Virus record (IMG/VR): IMGVR_UViG_3300037042_000313 | Coordinates: 1 to 61,978 of that record | Length of the DNA stretch: 61,978 bases | Source: a virus | Reading direction: 5' to 3' (one strand) | In this document: one piece after another, positions 1 through 6,032 of the stretch | Layout: each line of letters opens with the position of its first letter | Numbering within the stretch: position 1 is the stretch's first letter | Position numbers and translations under genes: made by a program | Notes under the pieces: generated by a model | Databases searched by the model: none | Told to the model about the DNA's origin: nothing | The model's input: the letters and a program-made list of their open reading frames with translations, nothing else

Positions 1-126
1 GCGGGATGTTGCCGAGAATGTAACAGAAAAATATATGGGGGTGGGGGGTGTACGAAAAGAAAAAGCATGGGGGTGGGTTCTAGGTACGTTCTCCGCCCAC
101 TCCCTAACCAGAATACAATATACCCT
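1..126. repeat. Terminal direct repeat, left copy
   Basis: These 126 bases are identical to 61830-61955. The match ends abruptly where a C-run begins here and GGCCGCGGG begins at the other end. A direct terminal overlap of this size in an assembled phage contig usually means a circular molecule or a circularly permuted population (headful packaging). A true short terminal repeat is possible but less likely with a P22-like portal. The stretch is G-rich on this strand and shows no convincing gene. Confidence 0.93.
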
Positions 127-447
127 CCCCCCCTGTGAAAACAAACTACAAAATACTATCCCCCCATCCCCGGCCCTAAAAAATGGGTATCTAACGAGCG
201 AAACACTGTGTATAGGAGCCCACCTCCCCTTACTGAAAAAATGGGTTGGTGGGGTCGCTCTGCTGGCATCGCCTAGATTTTTGACCCCCTCTGGCCCCCT
301 TGGGATCCCCTCGAACCCTGCTCCCGATAGCCTGAGCCTATCACGTGAGACATAGGCGCCCCTCGTGGCCGACACCTAACATTGTTGTGGCGGGAAAACA
401 ACATCGGCCACGCCGAAAAGCGACACACGAAAAAATACTTTCCCGCG
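127..447. other. Non-coding divergent intergenic region
   Basis: After circularisation this lies between the leftward terminase operon and the rightward early genes. It contains homopolymer C and G runs, A-runs and an interrupted inverted repeat (366-410). Open frames here have low-complexity translations and no ribosome binding site, so I call no gene. It probably carries the divergent promoters, but no strong sigma70 consensus is visible for the leftward side. The best leftward candidate is an extended -10 (TG-T-TACATT) on the minus strand over positions 16-21. Confidence 0.6.
366..410. repeat. Interrupted inverted repeat
   Basis: TGGCCGA (366-372) is complementary to TCGGCCA (404-410), and TGTTGT (383-388) to ACAACA (398-403). 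A 10-base bulge (373-382) contains TAACAT, part of the dispersed palindrome motif. The structure could form a cruciform or RNA hairpin upstream of the first rightward gene. Its role is unknown; an operator is one possibility. Confidence 0.5.
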
Positions 448-477
448 TTATAAAAAGCCCCCTTTTTGTGGTACATT
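448..477 (+). promoter_or_regulatory. Weak candidate promoter for first early gene
   Basis: TTATAA (448-453) and TACATT (472-477) are separated by 18 bases, with TGG directly before the -10 (extended -10). The run TTTGTGGTA resembles the one preceding the -10 of the strong promoter at 4631-4659. The match to consensus is only moderate, so this is tentative. Confidence 0.38.
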
Positions 478-548
478 CTAGTCATCGGTTCAACGCGAAC
501 CGATACGGCTCGCCCCCCGGTTCTGGGGCTGCTTTGGAAGGGCTCAAA

Positions 549-1055
549 ATGAGCGCAAAGAAAATTGTGGTTTCGTCCACCGCGCCGGGTGCGCTGGTGA
601 CTCTTGAAGCGGCTCGTGGTGCTGCAGTAGCAGTAGCGGGTAAGACGGGCGAAGTGCTGCAGGTATACGCTGCGGCCTTGTGCGCGGCCTTTGACCTCGT
701 TGATTCGACCGGAAAGGTTACGTCGCGGTGGTTTGAGTTGAAAGGTAAGTTGAAAGCCCCTGTCACGAAGGAGCGTTCGGAGTTTAAGACCCAGATGGAA
801 GCCGCAGGTCACAAGGCCAACGTGCACGTTTACTGGCAACGTGTGAAACAAGCCAGCGGGTATGTCACCGCTGGCGATGCTGCCAAGGCCGCGCAATCGG
901 TGGACGATAAGACCCTCGCCGATCTCAAGACCATCTTGAACCGGATTTTCAAAGCCGAATCGGAATCGGTCGAGTGTGACGGGTCGAGCGAAGCGAAGGG
1001 GCTTTTGATTGAGGCGTTCGAATCGATGGGCGGCGACATCGAAAAGATAGGCTAA
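549..1055 (+). CDS. Hypothetical early protein, 168 aa
   Basis: I do not recognise this protein. The start is the ATG at 549 because GGAAGGG lies seven bases upstream; the frame stays open to 345 but that extension has no ribosome site and low-complexity sequence. The N-terminal half is Ala/Val-rich. The middle is basic, with a KGKLKAPVTKER stretch near residues 70-85, and the C-terminus is mildly acidic. No membrane segment or catalytic motif is evident. It is the first rightward gene after the divergent region, a usual place for early host-takeover or DNA-binding proteins, but no function can be assigned. Confidence 0.8.
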   Translation: MSAKKIVVSSTAPGALVTLEAARGAAVAVAGKTGEVLQVYAAALCAAFDLVDSTGKVTSRWFELKGKLKAPVTKERSEFKTQMEAAGHKANVHVYWQRVKQASGYVTAGDAAKAAQSVDDKTLADLKTILNRIFKAESESVECDGSSEAKGLLIEAFESMGGDIEKIG

Positions 1056-1060
1056 CCCTA

Positions 1061-1111
1061 GGGGGGCGCAAGCCCCCCTCTTGAAAACCTAGGGGCCGCG
1101 CAAGCGGCCCC
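1061..1111 (+). other. Two tandem GCAA-tetraloop hairpins
   Basis: GGGGGGC-GCAA-GCCCCCC (1061-1078) and GGGGCCGC-GCAA-GCGGCCCC (1092-1111) are perfect stems with the stable GNRA loop GCAA, each preceded by CCTA. Neither is followed by a U-run, so they are poor intrinsic terminators. They may act as RNA processing or stability elements between the 549 and 1129 genes. Confidence 0.75.
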
Positions 1112-1128
1112 GCTCCGGAGAATCTAAA

Positions 1129-1392
1129 ATGGTCAACCTCGCAAAAATCCATGTCCCGCATGTCAGTTTCAACGACATCGAAGCAAAAATCGAAGCCCGC
1201 CACAATGAGAAAATTCTGCGGCTTGCCACCGCCGTCTCGTGTGAGCACGAGCACGAGGAACTGCGGAAAGACGTTTATTCCACCGACACCGATAGGGTCG
1301 AAGAATTCCTCGCCGCTGTCGCCATCGAAGTGAAACTGCACAAGAAACTGCAGGACGCGCTTTTCACGCTGGCTTGCAACAACATCTGCTAG
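1129..1392 (+). CDS. Hypothetical early protein, 87 aa
   Basis: This small, charged, probably helical protein is not recognised. The ATG at 1129 is preceded by CCGGAG. Residues are rich in Glu, His and Lys, with a HEHEE stretch near residue 40, and the C-terminus has a Cys pair separated by three residues (CNNIC). It follows the tandem hairpins and is closed by a strong terminator at 1411, so with the 549 gene it forms a short separate transcription unit. Confidence 0.75.
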   Translation: MVNLAKIHVPHVSFNDIEAKIEARHNEKILRLATAVSCEHEHEELRKDVYSTDTDRVEEFLAAVAIEVKLHKKLQDALFTLACNNIC

Positions 1393-1410
1393 CCCCTTCT
1401 CTGCTAGTCA

Positions 1411-1435
1411 AAGCCCCCGAAAGGGGGCTTTTTTT
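1411..1435 (+). terminator. Rho-independent terminator
   Basis: The stem AAGCCCCC-GAAA-GGGGGCTT is followed by a T-run. This is a textbook intrinsic terminator, with a GNRA loop, after the 1129 gene. Confidence 0.92.
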
Positions 1436-1542
1436 CGTCCGTCGATTCCATGTCCGCAACGCCTGAGCCGGACCGGACCACCCCCTCAAGACTCTCTTGA
1501 TCTTTTTCGTCCGTCTAGATGGTCTAGAAATTTTTTCGCCCG

Positions 1543-1788
1543 CCAGTTCTCTGTGCGGCGGCTGCGAGGGTGTGTCGGATTGCGCTGTGGCTCTCGACGT
1601 ATTCCGTACAACAATGTTATGGATCGGGACCACTTTCCACCAGTTCTCTGTGCGGCGGCTGCGACGGGGTTTTTTATCGTCCGAGCGGTTCGTAGGACGA
1701 TACCAAGGTTTTTGGCCAAAGTCCATAGGGGAAACCCTAACTTTGTTAGATTTCTTGAATGTCCGCCAGTTCTCTGTGCGGCGGCTGC
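1543..1788 (+). repeat. Three copies of a 23-bp direct repeat
   Basis: Identical 23-base copies, beginning CCAGTTCTCTG and ending GGCGGCTGC, lie at 1543-1565, 1640-1662 and 1766-1788. Start-to-start spacings are 97 and 126 bases. Because 97 is not a multiple of three, the copies cannot all be read in one protein frame, so the conservation is at DNA or RNA level. Copies 1 and 2 follow TTTTT-rich stretches, and copy 3 runs straight into a TAACAAAGTTA palindrome at 1789. Confidence 0.9.
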
Positions 1789-1804
1789 TAACAAAGTTAT
1801 GAAT

Positions 1805-2291
1805 GTTACGCCTAATGTTACAGAAAAAGTGTATATGTTACGTGACACATTGCGCTAAGTCCTTGATTTTAAAGCAATGTTACGTGTTACGTTTTTTCAG
1901 GGTTTTTTATGAAATCCCACCAAGTACAAAACGGTGAAAAACGCAGCCATGAGCAATTCGTACTACCAAAGTCATTTTGGTGGCCATTCATATATACTCA
2001 TAACATTATAACTTTATAACATTACAAACATTTTTTCTTTTTTCTTCAATCAAATCAAGGACTTAGCGTGTTACGTCTTTTGTAGCCTTTTCACACTCCC
2101 CCCGCAATTTCGTAACATCTTTCGTAACACCACCCTGCCCCGAAACGTAACACTGCCCAACCCGCACCAGATGCCCGCCAACACCTCACCAATGCCCGAA
2201 ACGTAACATTACCCCAAACACACCAAAAGCCCGAAACGTAACATTACCAAAACCAGACCAAAAACCCACAACACCCCCGAAACGTAACATT
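1805..2291. repeat. Iteron-like GTTACG/CGTAAC arrays around AT-rich core
   Basis: GTTACG occurs at 1805, 1837, 1879, 1886 and 2070 (variant GTTACA at 1817). Its complement CGTAAC occurs at 2111, 2123, 2146, 2202, 2237 and 2283. The last four sit inside a 16-mer CCCGAAACGTAACAYT starting at 2139, 2195, 2230 and 2276. CGCTAAGTCCTTGATTT (1853-1869) is perfectly inverted at 2052-2068. Between the arms lies AT-rich DNA with two ATAACATTA repeats (2000, 2016). Iterons plus an AT-rich unwinding element suggest a replication origin; clustered operators are the alternative. Confidence 0.65.
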
Positions 2292-2335
2292 GTTAGCCCC
2301 CACCAGATGCACAACCTACTCGCACCCCAATTTGC

Positions 2336-2364
2336 TTGACATTAGACCCTTTTTGTGTTATACT
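2336..2364 (+). promoter_or_regulatory. Sigma70-type promoter P1
   Basis: TTGACA (2336-2341), a 17-base spacer and TATACT (2359-2364) give a near-consensus promoter. It and its leader closely resemble the promoter at 4631. It should start transcription near 2371 and drive the cluster of tiny genes from 2461. Confidence 0.93.
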
Positions 2365-2391
2365 ATAGGTTGAGTGGGAATTTAGTTGTTA

Positions 2392-2427
2392 GTTAGGTTT
2401 GGAATCCGCCCGACCTAACTTTGTTAG
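2392..2427 (+). promoter_or_regulatory. Leader stem-loop plus palindrome, copy 1
   Basis: In the presumed 5' leader, GTTAGGT (2392-2398) pairs with ACCTAAC (2413-2419) over a 14-base loop. It runs directly into the palindrome CTAACTTTGTTAG (2415-2427). The same arrangement with a different loop is found at 4690-4724, so the stem is conserved while the loop is not. A protein-bound operator or an RNA control element are both possible. Confidence 0.7.
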
Positions 2428-2460
2428 AAGTTAGACCGTTCAACCATTAGGAGTAACGAA

Positions 2461-2622
2461 ATGATCCTGAGAACCAGCAACCCGTTCGTCCGTGCCGTGT
2501 GCGCAATCACCCGCTCCCTGCCCTACGCAGTCCGCTCACGCTTGCCCCTGTACATCTACCACGTGCGCGTCGGCAACGACTGCACTAACTTTGTTAGGGT
2601 TTCTTTTACGTTTACTGTTTGA
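2461..2622 (+). CDS. Small hypothetical protein, 53 aa
   Basis: The ATG is preceded by TTAGGAG at good spacing and is the first gene after promoter P1. The product is basic in its first half (several Arg) and ends in a hydrophobic beta-like stretch (FVRVSFTFTV). The dispersed palindrome at 2586-2596 lies within the codons near the end. The TGA stop is followed by the ribosome site of the next gene. No family is recognised. Confidence 0.7.
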   Translation: MILRTSNPFVRAVCAITRSLPYAVRSRLPLYIYHVRVGNDCTNFVRVSFTFTV

Positions 2623-2633
2623 GGGGGGATGAG

Positions 2634-2870
2634 ATGAACAACAGAGTGAACAACCGCAACCTTGATTGGTCTGAGTGCCCCCTATGCGGGGATGATGTGA
2701 ACTCCGAGCGCATCGGGCTCGGCTACGTATTGTGCATGTGCTGCGGTGAGGAAGCAGCCCAACAAGTCAAGCACACCATCGTGCCCATGAACAAGTCGAA
2801 CTACATCTACGTCAGTCCCGGTAACCTAACATTGTTAGCCCAACTCAACCCCAAGAGGACCACAGCATGA
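2634..2870 (+). CDS. Small zinc-ribbon protein, 78 aa
   Basis: Start ATG 2634 follows a GAGGGGGGATGAG purine-rich site. The sequence has CPLCG (residues 15-19) and CMCCG (near 35-39), two Cys pairs typical of a zinc ribbon or treble clef, so metal binding is likely. The partner and function are unknown; such early phage proteins often bind DNA or host RNA polymerase, which is only inference here. A dispersed palindrome (2827-2837) lies within the coding sequence, and the stop overlaps the next start (ATGA). Confidence 0.8.
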   Translation: MNNRVNNRNLDWSECPLCGDDVNSERIGLGYVLCMCCGEEAAQQVKHTIVPMNKSNYIYVSPGNLTLLAQLNPKRTTA

Positions 2871-3115
2871 ACATCGACCGCAACACACTAGAAGCGCAAT
2901 ACATAGAACGCATCCTAGAAAGCATGGACTTGGATACGTTGGTAATGATTGCTCAAGAACACCTAGAGGGTGAGTTCAAGAAGTTCTCAGACGAAGAACT
3001 GCACAGCGAAGTAGCCATGCACTACCCCGACTTGCTCGACTTAGAGGAAACCGACTGGAAACAAGAGGGCCGTGACCTTGAGGACTTCGACATGCACACG
3101 AAGGAAGCACGATGA
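2867..3115 (+). CDS. Acidic hypothetical protein, 82 aa
   Basis: This strongly acidic protein (many Glu and Asp, especially residues 48-75) starts at an ATG overlapping the preceding TGA, with AAGAGGA upstream. It looks helical and shows no motif. Very acidic small early phage proteins can be DNA mimics or inhibitors of host DNA-binding proteins, but nothing here proves that. Its TGA overlaps the next ATG. Confidence 0.75.
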   Translation: MNIDRNTLEAQYIERILESMDLDTLVMIAQEHLEGEFKKFSDEELHSEVAMHYPDLLDLEETDWKQEGRDLEDFDMHTKEAR

Positions 3116-3213
3116 AAACGAGACGGGAAATACTAGCCCTAGCCTTTTTGTACTGCGTATACGCCGCTGCCCTTGTGGTGACTGCGTTGGATGTCTTTTA
3201 CTGGAGGCCATGA
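3112..3213 (+). CDS. 33-aa single-pass membrane peptide
   Basis: The ATG overlaps the stop of the preceding gene (ATGA), and GAAGGA stands upstream. The peptide has a positive N-terminus (KTRRE), then about 20 hydrophobic residues (ILALAFLYCVYAAALVVTAL), then a short tail DVFYWRP. This is the layout of a small inner-membrane protein with N-terminus in the cytoplasm. Function is unknown. It may be a superinfection or host-membrane modifier; holin activity is less likely in the early operon. Confidence 0.6.
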   Translation: MKTRREILALAFLYCVYAAALVVTALDVFYWRP

Positions 3214-3248
3214 TGAGCAGCAAAGAGCACAACGAAGGGAGAGCCTAA
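3210..3248 (+). CDS. Possible 12-codon mini-ORF
   Basis: ATG ATG (3210, 3213) follows GGAGG at short spacing and opens a 12-codon frame (MMSSKEHNEGRA). It stops at a TAA inside the palindrome TAACAATGTTA, whose ATG then starts the next gene. A leader peptide used for translational coupling is plausible; chance is the alternative. Confidence 0.3.
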   Translation: MMSSKEHNEGRA

Positions 3249-3250
3249 CA

Positions 3251-3367
3251 ATGTTAGTTTTCTACAGTGGGAAACTGATCGTCATCGAGACGAACCTAGA
3301 GTGGGCACTGCCCTACTGGAAACGCCGCAAGGCATCAGACAAACGCATTACTTTCATCATCAACTAA
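3251..3367 (+). CDS. Small hypothetical protein, 38 aa
   Basis: The start ATG lies inside the palindrome at 3246-3256 and is preceded by GAAGGGAGAG. The product (MLVFYSGKLIVIETNLEWAL at the start) has a beta-like hydrophobic N-terminus and a basic C-terminal half (KRRKASDKR). Not recognised. The tight packing and ribosome site support it being real despite its size. Confidence 0.55.
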   Translation: MLVFYSGKLIVIETNLEWALPYWKRRKASDKRITFIIN

Positions 3368-3393
3368 CCAAGCCAACACCAAGGAGAAATGAC

Positions 3394-4593
3394 ATGTGGG
3401 GATCAAACAGCACCATGAACAACCTGCCGCACGTACGCGAGTACGACCACGCACTCAAGATACTCAACACCACCAAGCCAATCAGCGGCAGTGGGCACAA
3501 CGCTGGGCGCGTACCTCTCGGTGCGCGTAAAGATGTGAGTAAGTATTGGGCTAGGTCGGGCTCGGTGGATGCCACCGATGTGGAGTTCATCCTCTACCAA
3601 ACGCCCATCATCACGTACAAAGCAGACGGGCGCATCATCGTCAGCATGGGCTCATGGAACAGCATCACCACCCGTGAGTTCATCAACACCATCTTGCGCG
3701 TCTCATGCTATGCCAAGAGTGGGAAGCCTGTGATTGAGTTGCACGGGCCAAGGAATGAAGACGGGACAGGCAACCCCAAGTCAATCATCCCTCATGCGGG
3801 AATCCTCCTGCGGTGCAACAAAACGCCCGACTCAAACTCCCAACCAGTTCTCACCTTCGACACCGAGGCCAAGCCCGTCATCATGGGCTACAGCATCAAC
3901 CGAGCCAAGGCTAACAATGTTAGAAAACGCTATTCGGAGTTCCGCAAGTACCTCAAGACAACAATATCCCTGCGCAAAACGCAGGTAGAGATAACGCACA
4001 CTTGGTACCACGGGATGAGACAGGCTGAGACCGAACCGACCTTCTACGATGCCATCGAGTACACCATCGGCGAGGTTGCCGACGGGCTCGGGATTGTCAA
4101 AGCCACATCAGAAAACGGGCTCAACCGCAGCCGAGTGAATCAGGCCGAGTGGAACCAACTGCACCGCAAGCCAGTGGGTCACATCCGTCCGCAGGGGTTC
4201 AACACGTACGAGCAATGGATTGCTCAGTACACAGCCAAGTGCGAGGAGTTCTTTGGTCTGGTCAAGAACAACCAGCCGGAGGAGACAAAGCACGCCAACT
4301 TCTACAAGGCGTTTTTAGTTCTGCTATGTATGCACGCACCGAACAGCCGACAGGCGCACTCAATCGAAGACCCATCTAAAGTGGTGAGCACTACGCCGAG
4401 GGACATAGAGACGAACTTTGAAGGAGCGTTCCGCAGGTACTACGCTGCTGATATCTTGGAAGAAGTAGCCATGAAGGGCGGCGTGCCACCGAACAAGACC
4501 TACATCGAGTGGATGTGGATGCACAACAGAGAAACCGTTAGCCAAGCAGAGCAGCGAGAGGTGGAAGACAAGAAGACTTCTATCCGCCTTTGA
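3394..4593 (+). CDS. Hypothetical protein, 399 aa
   Basis: I chose the ATG at 3394 because AAGGAG (3381-3386) sits seven bases upstream; the frame is open back to 3301 but that part overlaps the previous gene. It is the largest product of the P1 operon and is not recognised. It is soluble, of mixed alpha/beta composition, with several Trp in the C-terminal region (EWMWMHN near residue 375). No nucleotide-binding loop or nuclease signature is visible. A dispersed palindrome (3912-3922) lies within it. Operon position makes an early regulatory or host-interaction role likely, but this is inference. Confidence 0.8.
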   Translation: MWGSNSTMNNLPHVREYDHALKILNTTKPISGSGHNAGRVPLGARKDVSKYWARSGSVDATDVEFILYQTPIITYKADGRIIVSMGSWNSITTREFINTILRVSCYAKSGKPVIELHGPRNEDGTGNPKSIIPHAGILLRCNKTPDSNSQPVLTFDTEAKPVIMGYSINRAKANNVRKRYSEFRKYLKTTISLRKTQVEITHTWYHGMRQAETEPTFYDAIEYTIGEVADGLGIVKATSENGLNRSRVNQAEWNQLHRKPVGHIRPQGFNTYEQWIAQYTAKCEEFFGLVKNNQPEETKHANFYKAFLVLLCMHAPNSRQAHSIEDPSKVVSTTPRDIETNFEGAFRRYYAADILEEVAMKGGVPPNKTYIEWMWMHNRETVSQAEQREVEDKKTSIRL

Positions 4594-4630
4594 GCAGGGG
4601 AAACACCAACCAACACGTAACCCGATTTGC

Positions 4631-4659
4631 TTGACATTAGAGGCTATTTGTGGTATACT
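4631..4659 (+). promoter_or_regulatory. Sigma70-type promoter P2
   Basis: TTGACA (4631-4636), a 17-base spacer and TATACT (4654-4659) nearly match consensus. The flanks are almost the same as at promoter P1 (ATTTGCTTGACATTAGA before, ATAGGTT-AGTGGGAATTTG after). It drives the AAA+/VWA operon. Confidence 0.93.
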
Positions 4660-4689
4660 ATAGGTTAAGTGGGAATTTGTTTGTTAGTA

Positions 4690-4724
4690 GTTAGGTTTGG
4701 ATGGGCCAGACCTAACATTGTTAG
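4690..4724 (+). promoter_or_regulatory. Leader stem-loop plus palindrome, copy 2
   Basis: GTTAGGT (4690-4696) pairs with ACCTAAC (4710-4716) over a 13-base loop unlike the loop at copy 1, followed by CTAACATTGTTAG (4712-4724). The stem is kept and the loop differs between the two leaders, which points to selection on structure. Confidence 0.7.
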
Positions 4725-4750
4725 TTTGTTAGTTCATTAGGAGTTTAGAC

Positions 4751-5815
4751 ATGGCTGAGATCAACTTTGGTAAGACCGTTACCCTGAAGCAAGCGGCAAC
4801 GCTTATCCGTACGAACCCAGAGACACGCTTCCTCTTGCAAGGCGAGCCGGGCATCGGCAAGAGTTCTTTGCTTGAGTCCATTGCAGGTGGGCTGGGTTAC
4901 GAACATGCGTATATCGACGTACCCAATATGGACCTCGGTGACATTGCAATGCCCGTGATCGATCACGATAACAAAGTTACACGCTACTACCCGAACGCTC
5001 GGTTCGGTGTGCATACGGGCAAGCCGTTGGTCATCATGCTCGACGAGTTCTCGAAGGGCGCGGACCCGGTGAAGAACATGCTCCACCCGATGTTGGAGAA
5101 GGCGAACCCCCGACTCGGCGACATTCCACTGGCTAAGGACACCATCGTTTTCCTCACGGGCAACCTGTCCACCGACGGCGTAGGCGACAGCCTCAAAGCG
5201 CACTCGCGTAACCGACTCGTTGCCGTTACTGTGTCCAAGCCCAGCGCAGAGGAGTGGATCGAGTGGGCGATCAACAAGGGCATCGAGGCCGAGGTCATCG
5301 CATGGGTGAATCAGTACCCCCACGCCCTCGCTTCCTATACCGACGCTGCCCAAGGGGATAACCCCTACATCTACCACCCACGCAAAACGCAGCACGGGTT
5401 TGTCACCCCACGTAGCCTTGAGACTGCATCTAACATTGTTAGAACACGCAAGTTGAACGACACCGACAGCGTTATCGCTGCTCTGTCAGGTGCAGTGGGT
5501 GAGAGTGCAGCCCGTGATATGCAAGCGTACATCGAGTTCAGCGATCAACTCCCAACGTGGGAGGCGACGATCAAGAACCCAGAGACAACGCCTGTGCCTA
5601 CGTCACCAGCAGCATGTGCCATCGTGTGCTTTGGTGCTATCGCACGTATGACCAAGGAGACGATCACCCCGTTCATGAAGTACCTCGAACGCTTCGATCC
5701 AGAGTGGCAAGCCGTGTTCGCAATCAACATCGCCAAGGCACCAACCAAGCAATCAATCGCGTTCAGCAGCAAGGCGTTCGCCGACTGGGTTGCAAAGAAC
5801 CAAGACTTGCTGTGA
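4751..5815 (+). CDS. MoxR/CbbQ-type AAA+ ATPase
   Basis: A 354-aa AAA+ ATPase. Walker A is GEPGIGKS (residues 31-38), Walker B VIMLDE (94-99), and the sensor-1 strand is IVFLTGN, followed by an arginine-containing RNRLVAVTV segment. This pattern belongs to the MoxR/CobS/CbbQ group, whose members form hexameric remodelling machines working with a von Willebrand A partner. That partner is encoded two genes downstream (6033). The ATG lies after TTAGGAG in the P2 leader. A dispersed palindrome (5431-5441) sits inside the gene. The substrate is unknown. A porphyrin chelatase role, as in CobS/CobT, is unlikely in a phage; protein remodelling is more plausible. Confidence 0.88.
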   Translation: MAEINFGKTVTLKQAATLIRTNPETRFLLQGEPGIGKSSLLESIAGGLGYEHAYIDVPNMDLGDIAMPVIDHDNKVTRYYPNARFGVHTGKPLVIMLDEFSKGADPVKNMLHPMLEKANPRLGDIPLAKDTIVFLTGNLSTDGVGDSLKAHSRNRLVAVTVSKPSAEEWIEWAINKGIEAEVIAWVNQYPHALASYTDAAQGDNPYIYHPRKTQHGFVTPRSLETASNIVRTRKLNDTDSVIAALSGAVGESAARDMQAYIEFSDQLPTWEATIKNPETTPVPTSPAACAIVCFGAIARMTKETITPFMKYLERFDPEWQAVFAINIAKAPTKQSIAFSSKAFADWVAKNQDLL

Positions 5816-6027
5816 GGGTCAAGCAATCAAGTCACTACCCCGATGACACGGGGACCCACACCTACAAAGTGTGGGTTGAACCAAACTTTCCGGGCGGGGA
5901 TAAACCCTCCACGTTCCGGGTGTACCGTGGCCTTGGGTACTGGAACCGCAAGCAGTTGCTAGCGGAATTCCCGTACCACGAAGAACACATCGCCATTGCA
6001 ATGGCTAAGTTAGCAACACAGGAGTGA
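5812..6027 (+). CDS. Small hypothetical protein, 71 aa
   Basis: Starts with GTG overlapping the ATPase stop (GTGA), so it is probably translated by coupling. The product has aromatic and charged residues (TYKVWVEPN, TFRVYRGLGYWNRKQ) suggestive of a small beta-rich fold. It lies between the ATPase and the metallopeptidase-VWA gene and could be an accessory part of that module; no family is recognised. Confidence 0.65.
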   Translation: MRVKQSSHYPDDTGTHTYKVWVEPNFPGGDKPSTFRVYRGLGYWNRKQLLAEFPYHEEHIAIAMAKLATQE

Positions 6028-6032
6028 TAACA

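Larger units (their letters stand above)
1436..2335. other. Repeat-rich non-coding region, candidate origin
   Basis: About 900 bases lie between the terminator at 1411 and the promoter at 2336 with no convincing gene. Frames that are open across parts of it change phase between the repeat copies and lack ribosome sites. The region holds three 23-bp repeats (1543-1788), a TTTTTCGTCCGTC repeat (1431-1443, 1503-1515), a hairpin TATCGTCC/GGACGATA (1675-1702), oppositely oriented GTTACG/CGTAAC arrays, a 17-bp inverted repeat (1853-1869 and 2052-2068) and an AT-rich core. This is the typical anatomy of a theta origin or a large regulatory hub. Confidence 0.6.

Noticed and set aside
35-355. Open frame of about 106 codons at the left end
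   Set aside because: Low-complexity translation from G/C runs, no ribosome site, lies in the terminal repeat and divergent control region.
345-548. N-terminal extension of the first early gene
   Set aside because: No ribosome site at the earlier starts; the ATG at 549 has GGAAGGG at good distance.
1497-1858. Overlapping open frames across the 23-bp repeats
   Set aside because: They read the repeats in different phases, have no ribosome sites and run both ways; the repeat structure explains the open frames.
1909-2019. 36-codon frame in the origin-like region
   Set aside because: Weak ribosome site and it reads through the AT-rich core; no supporting pattern.
1543-2291. CRISPR array
   Set aside because: Repeats are too few, spacers unequal and structured, and no cas genes except a lone Cas4-like nuclease elsewhere.
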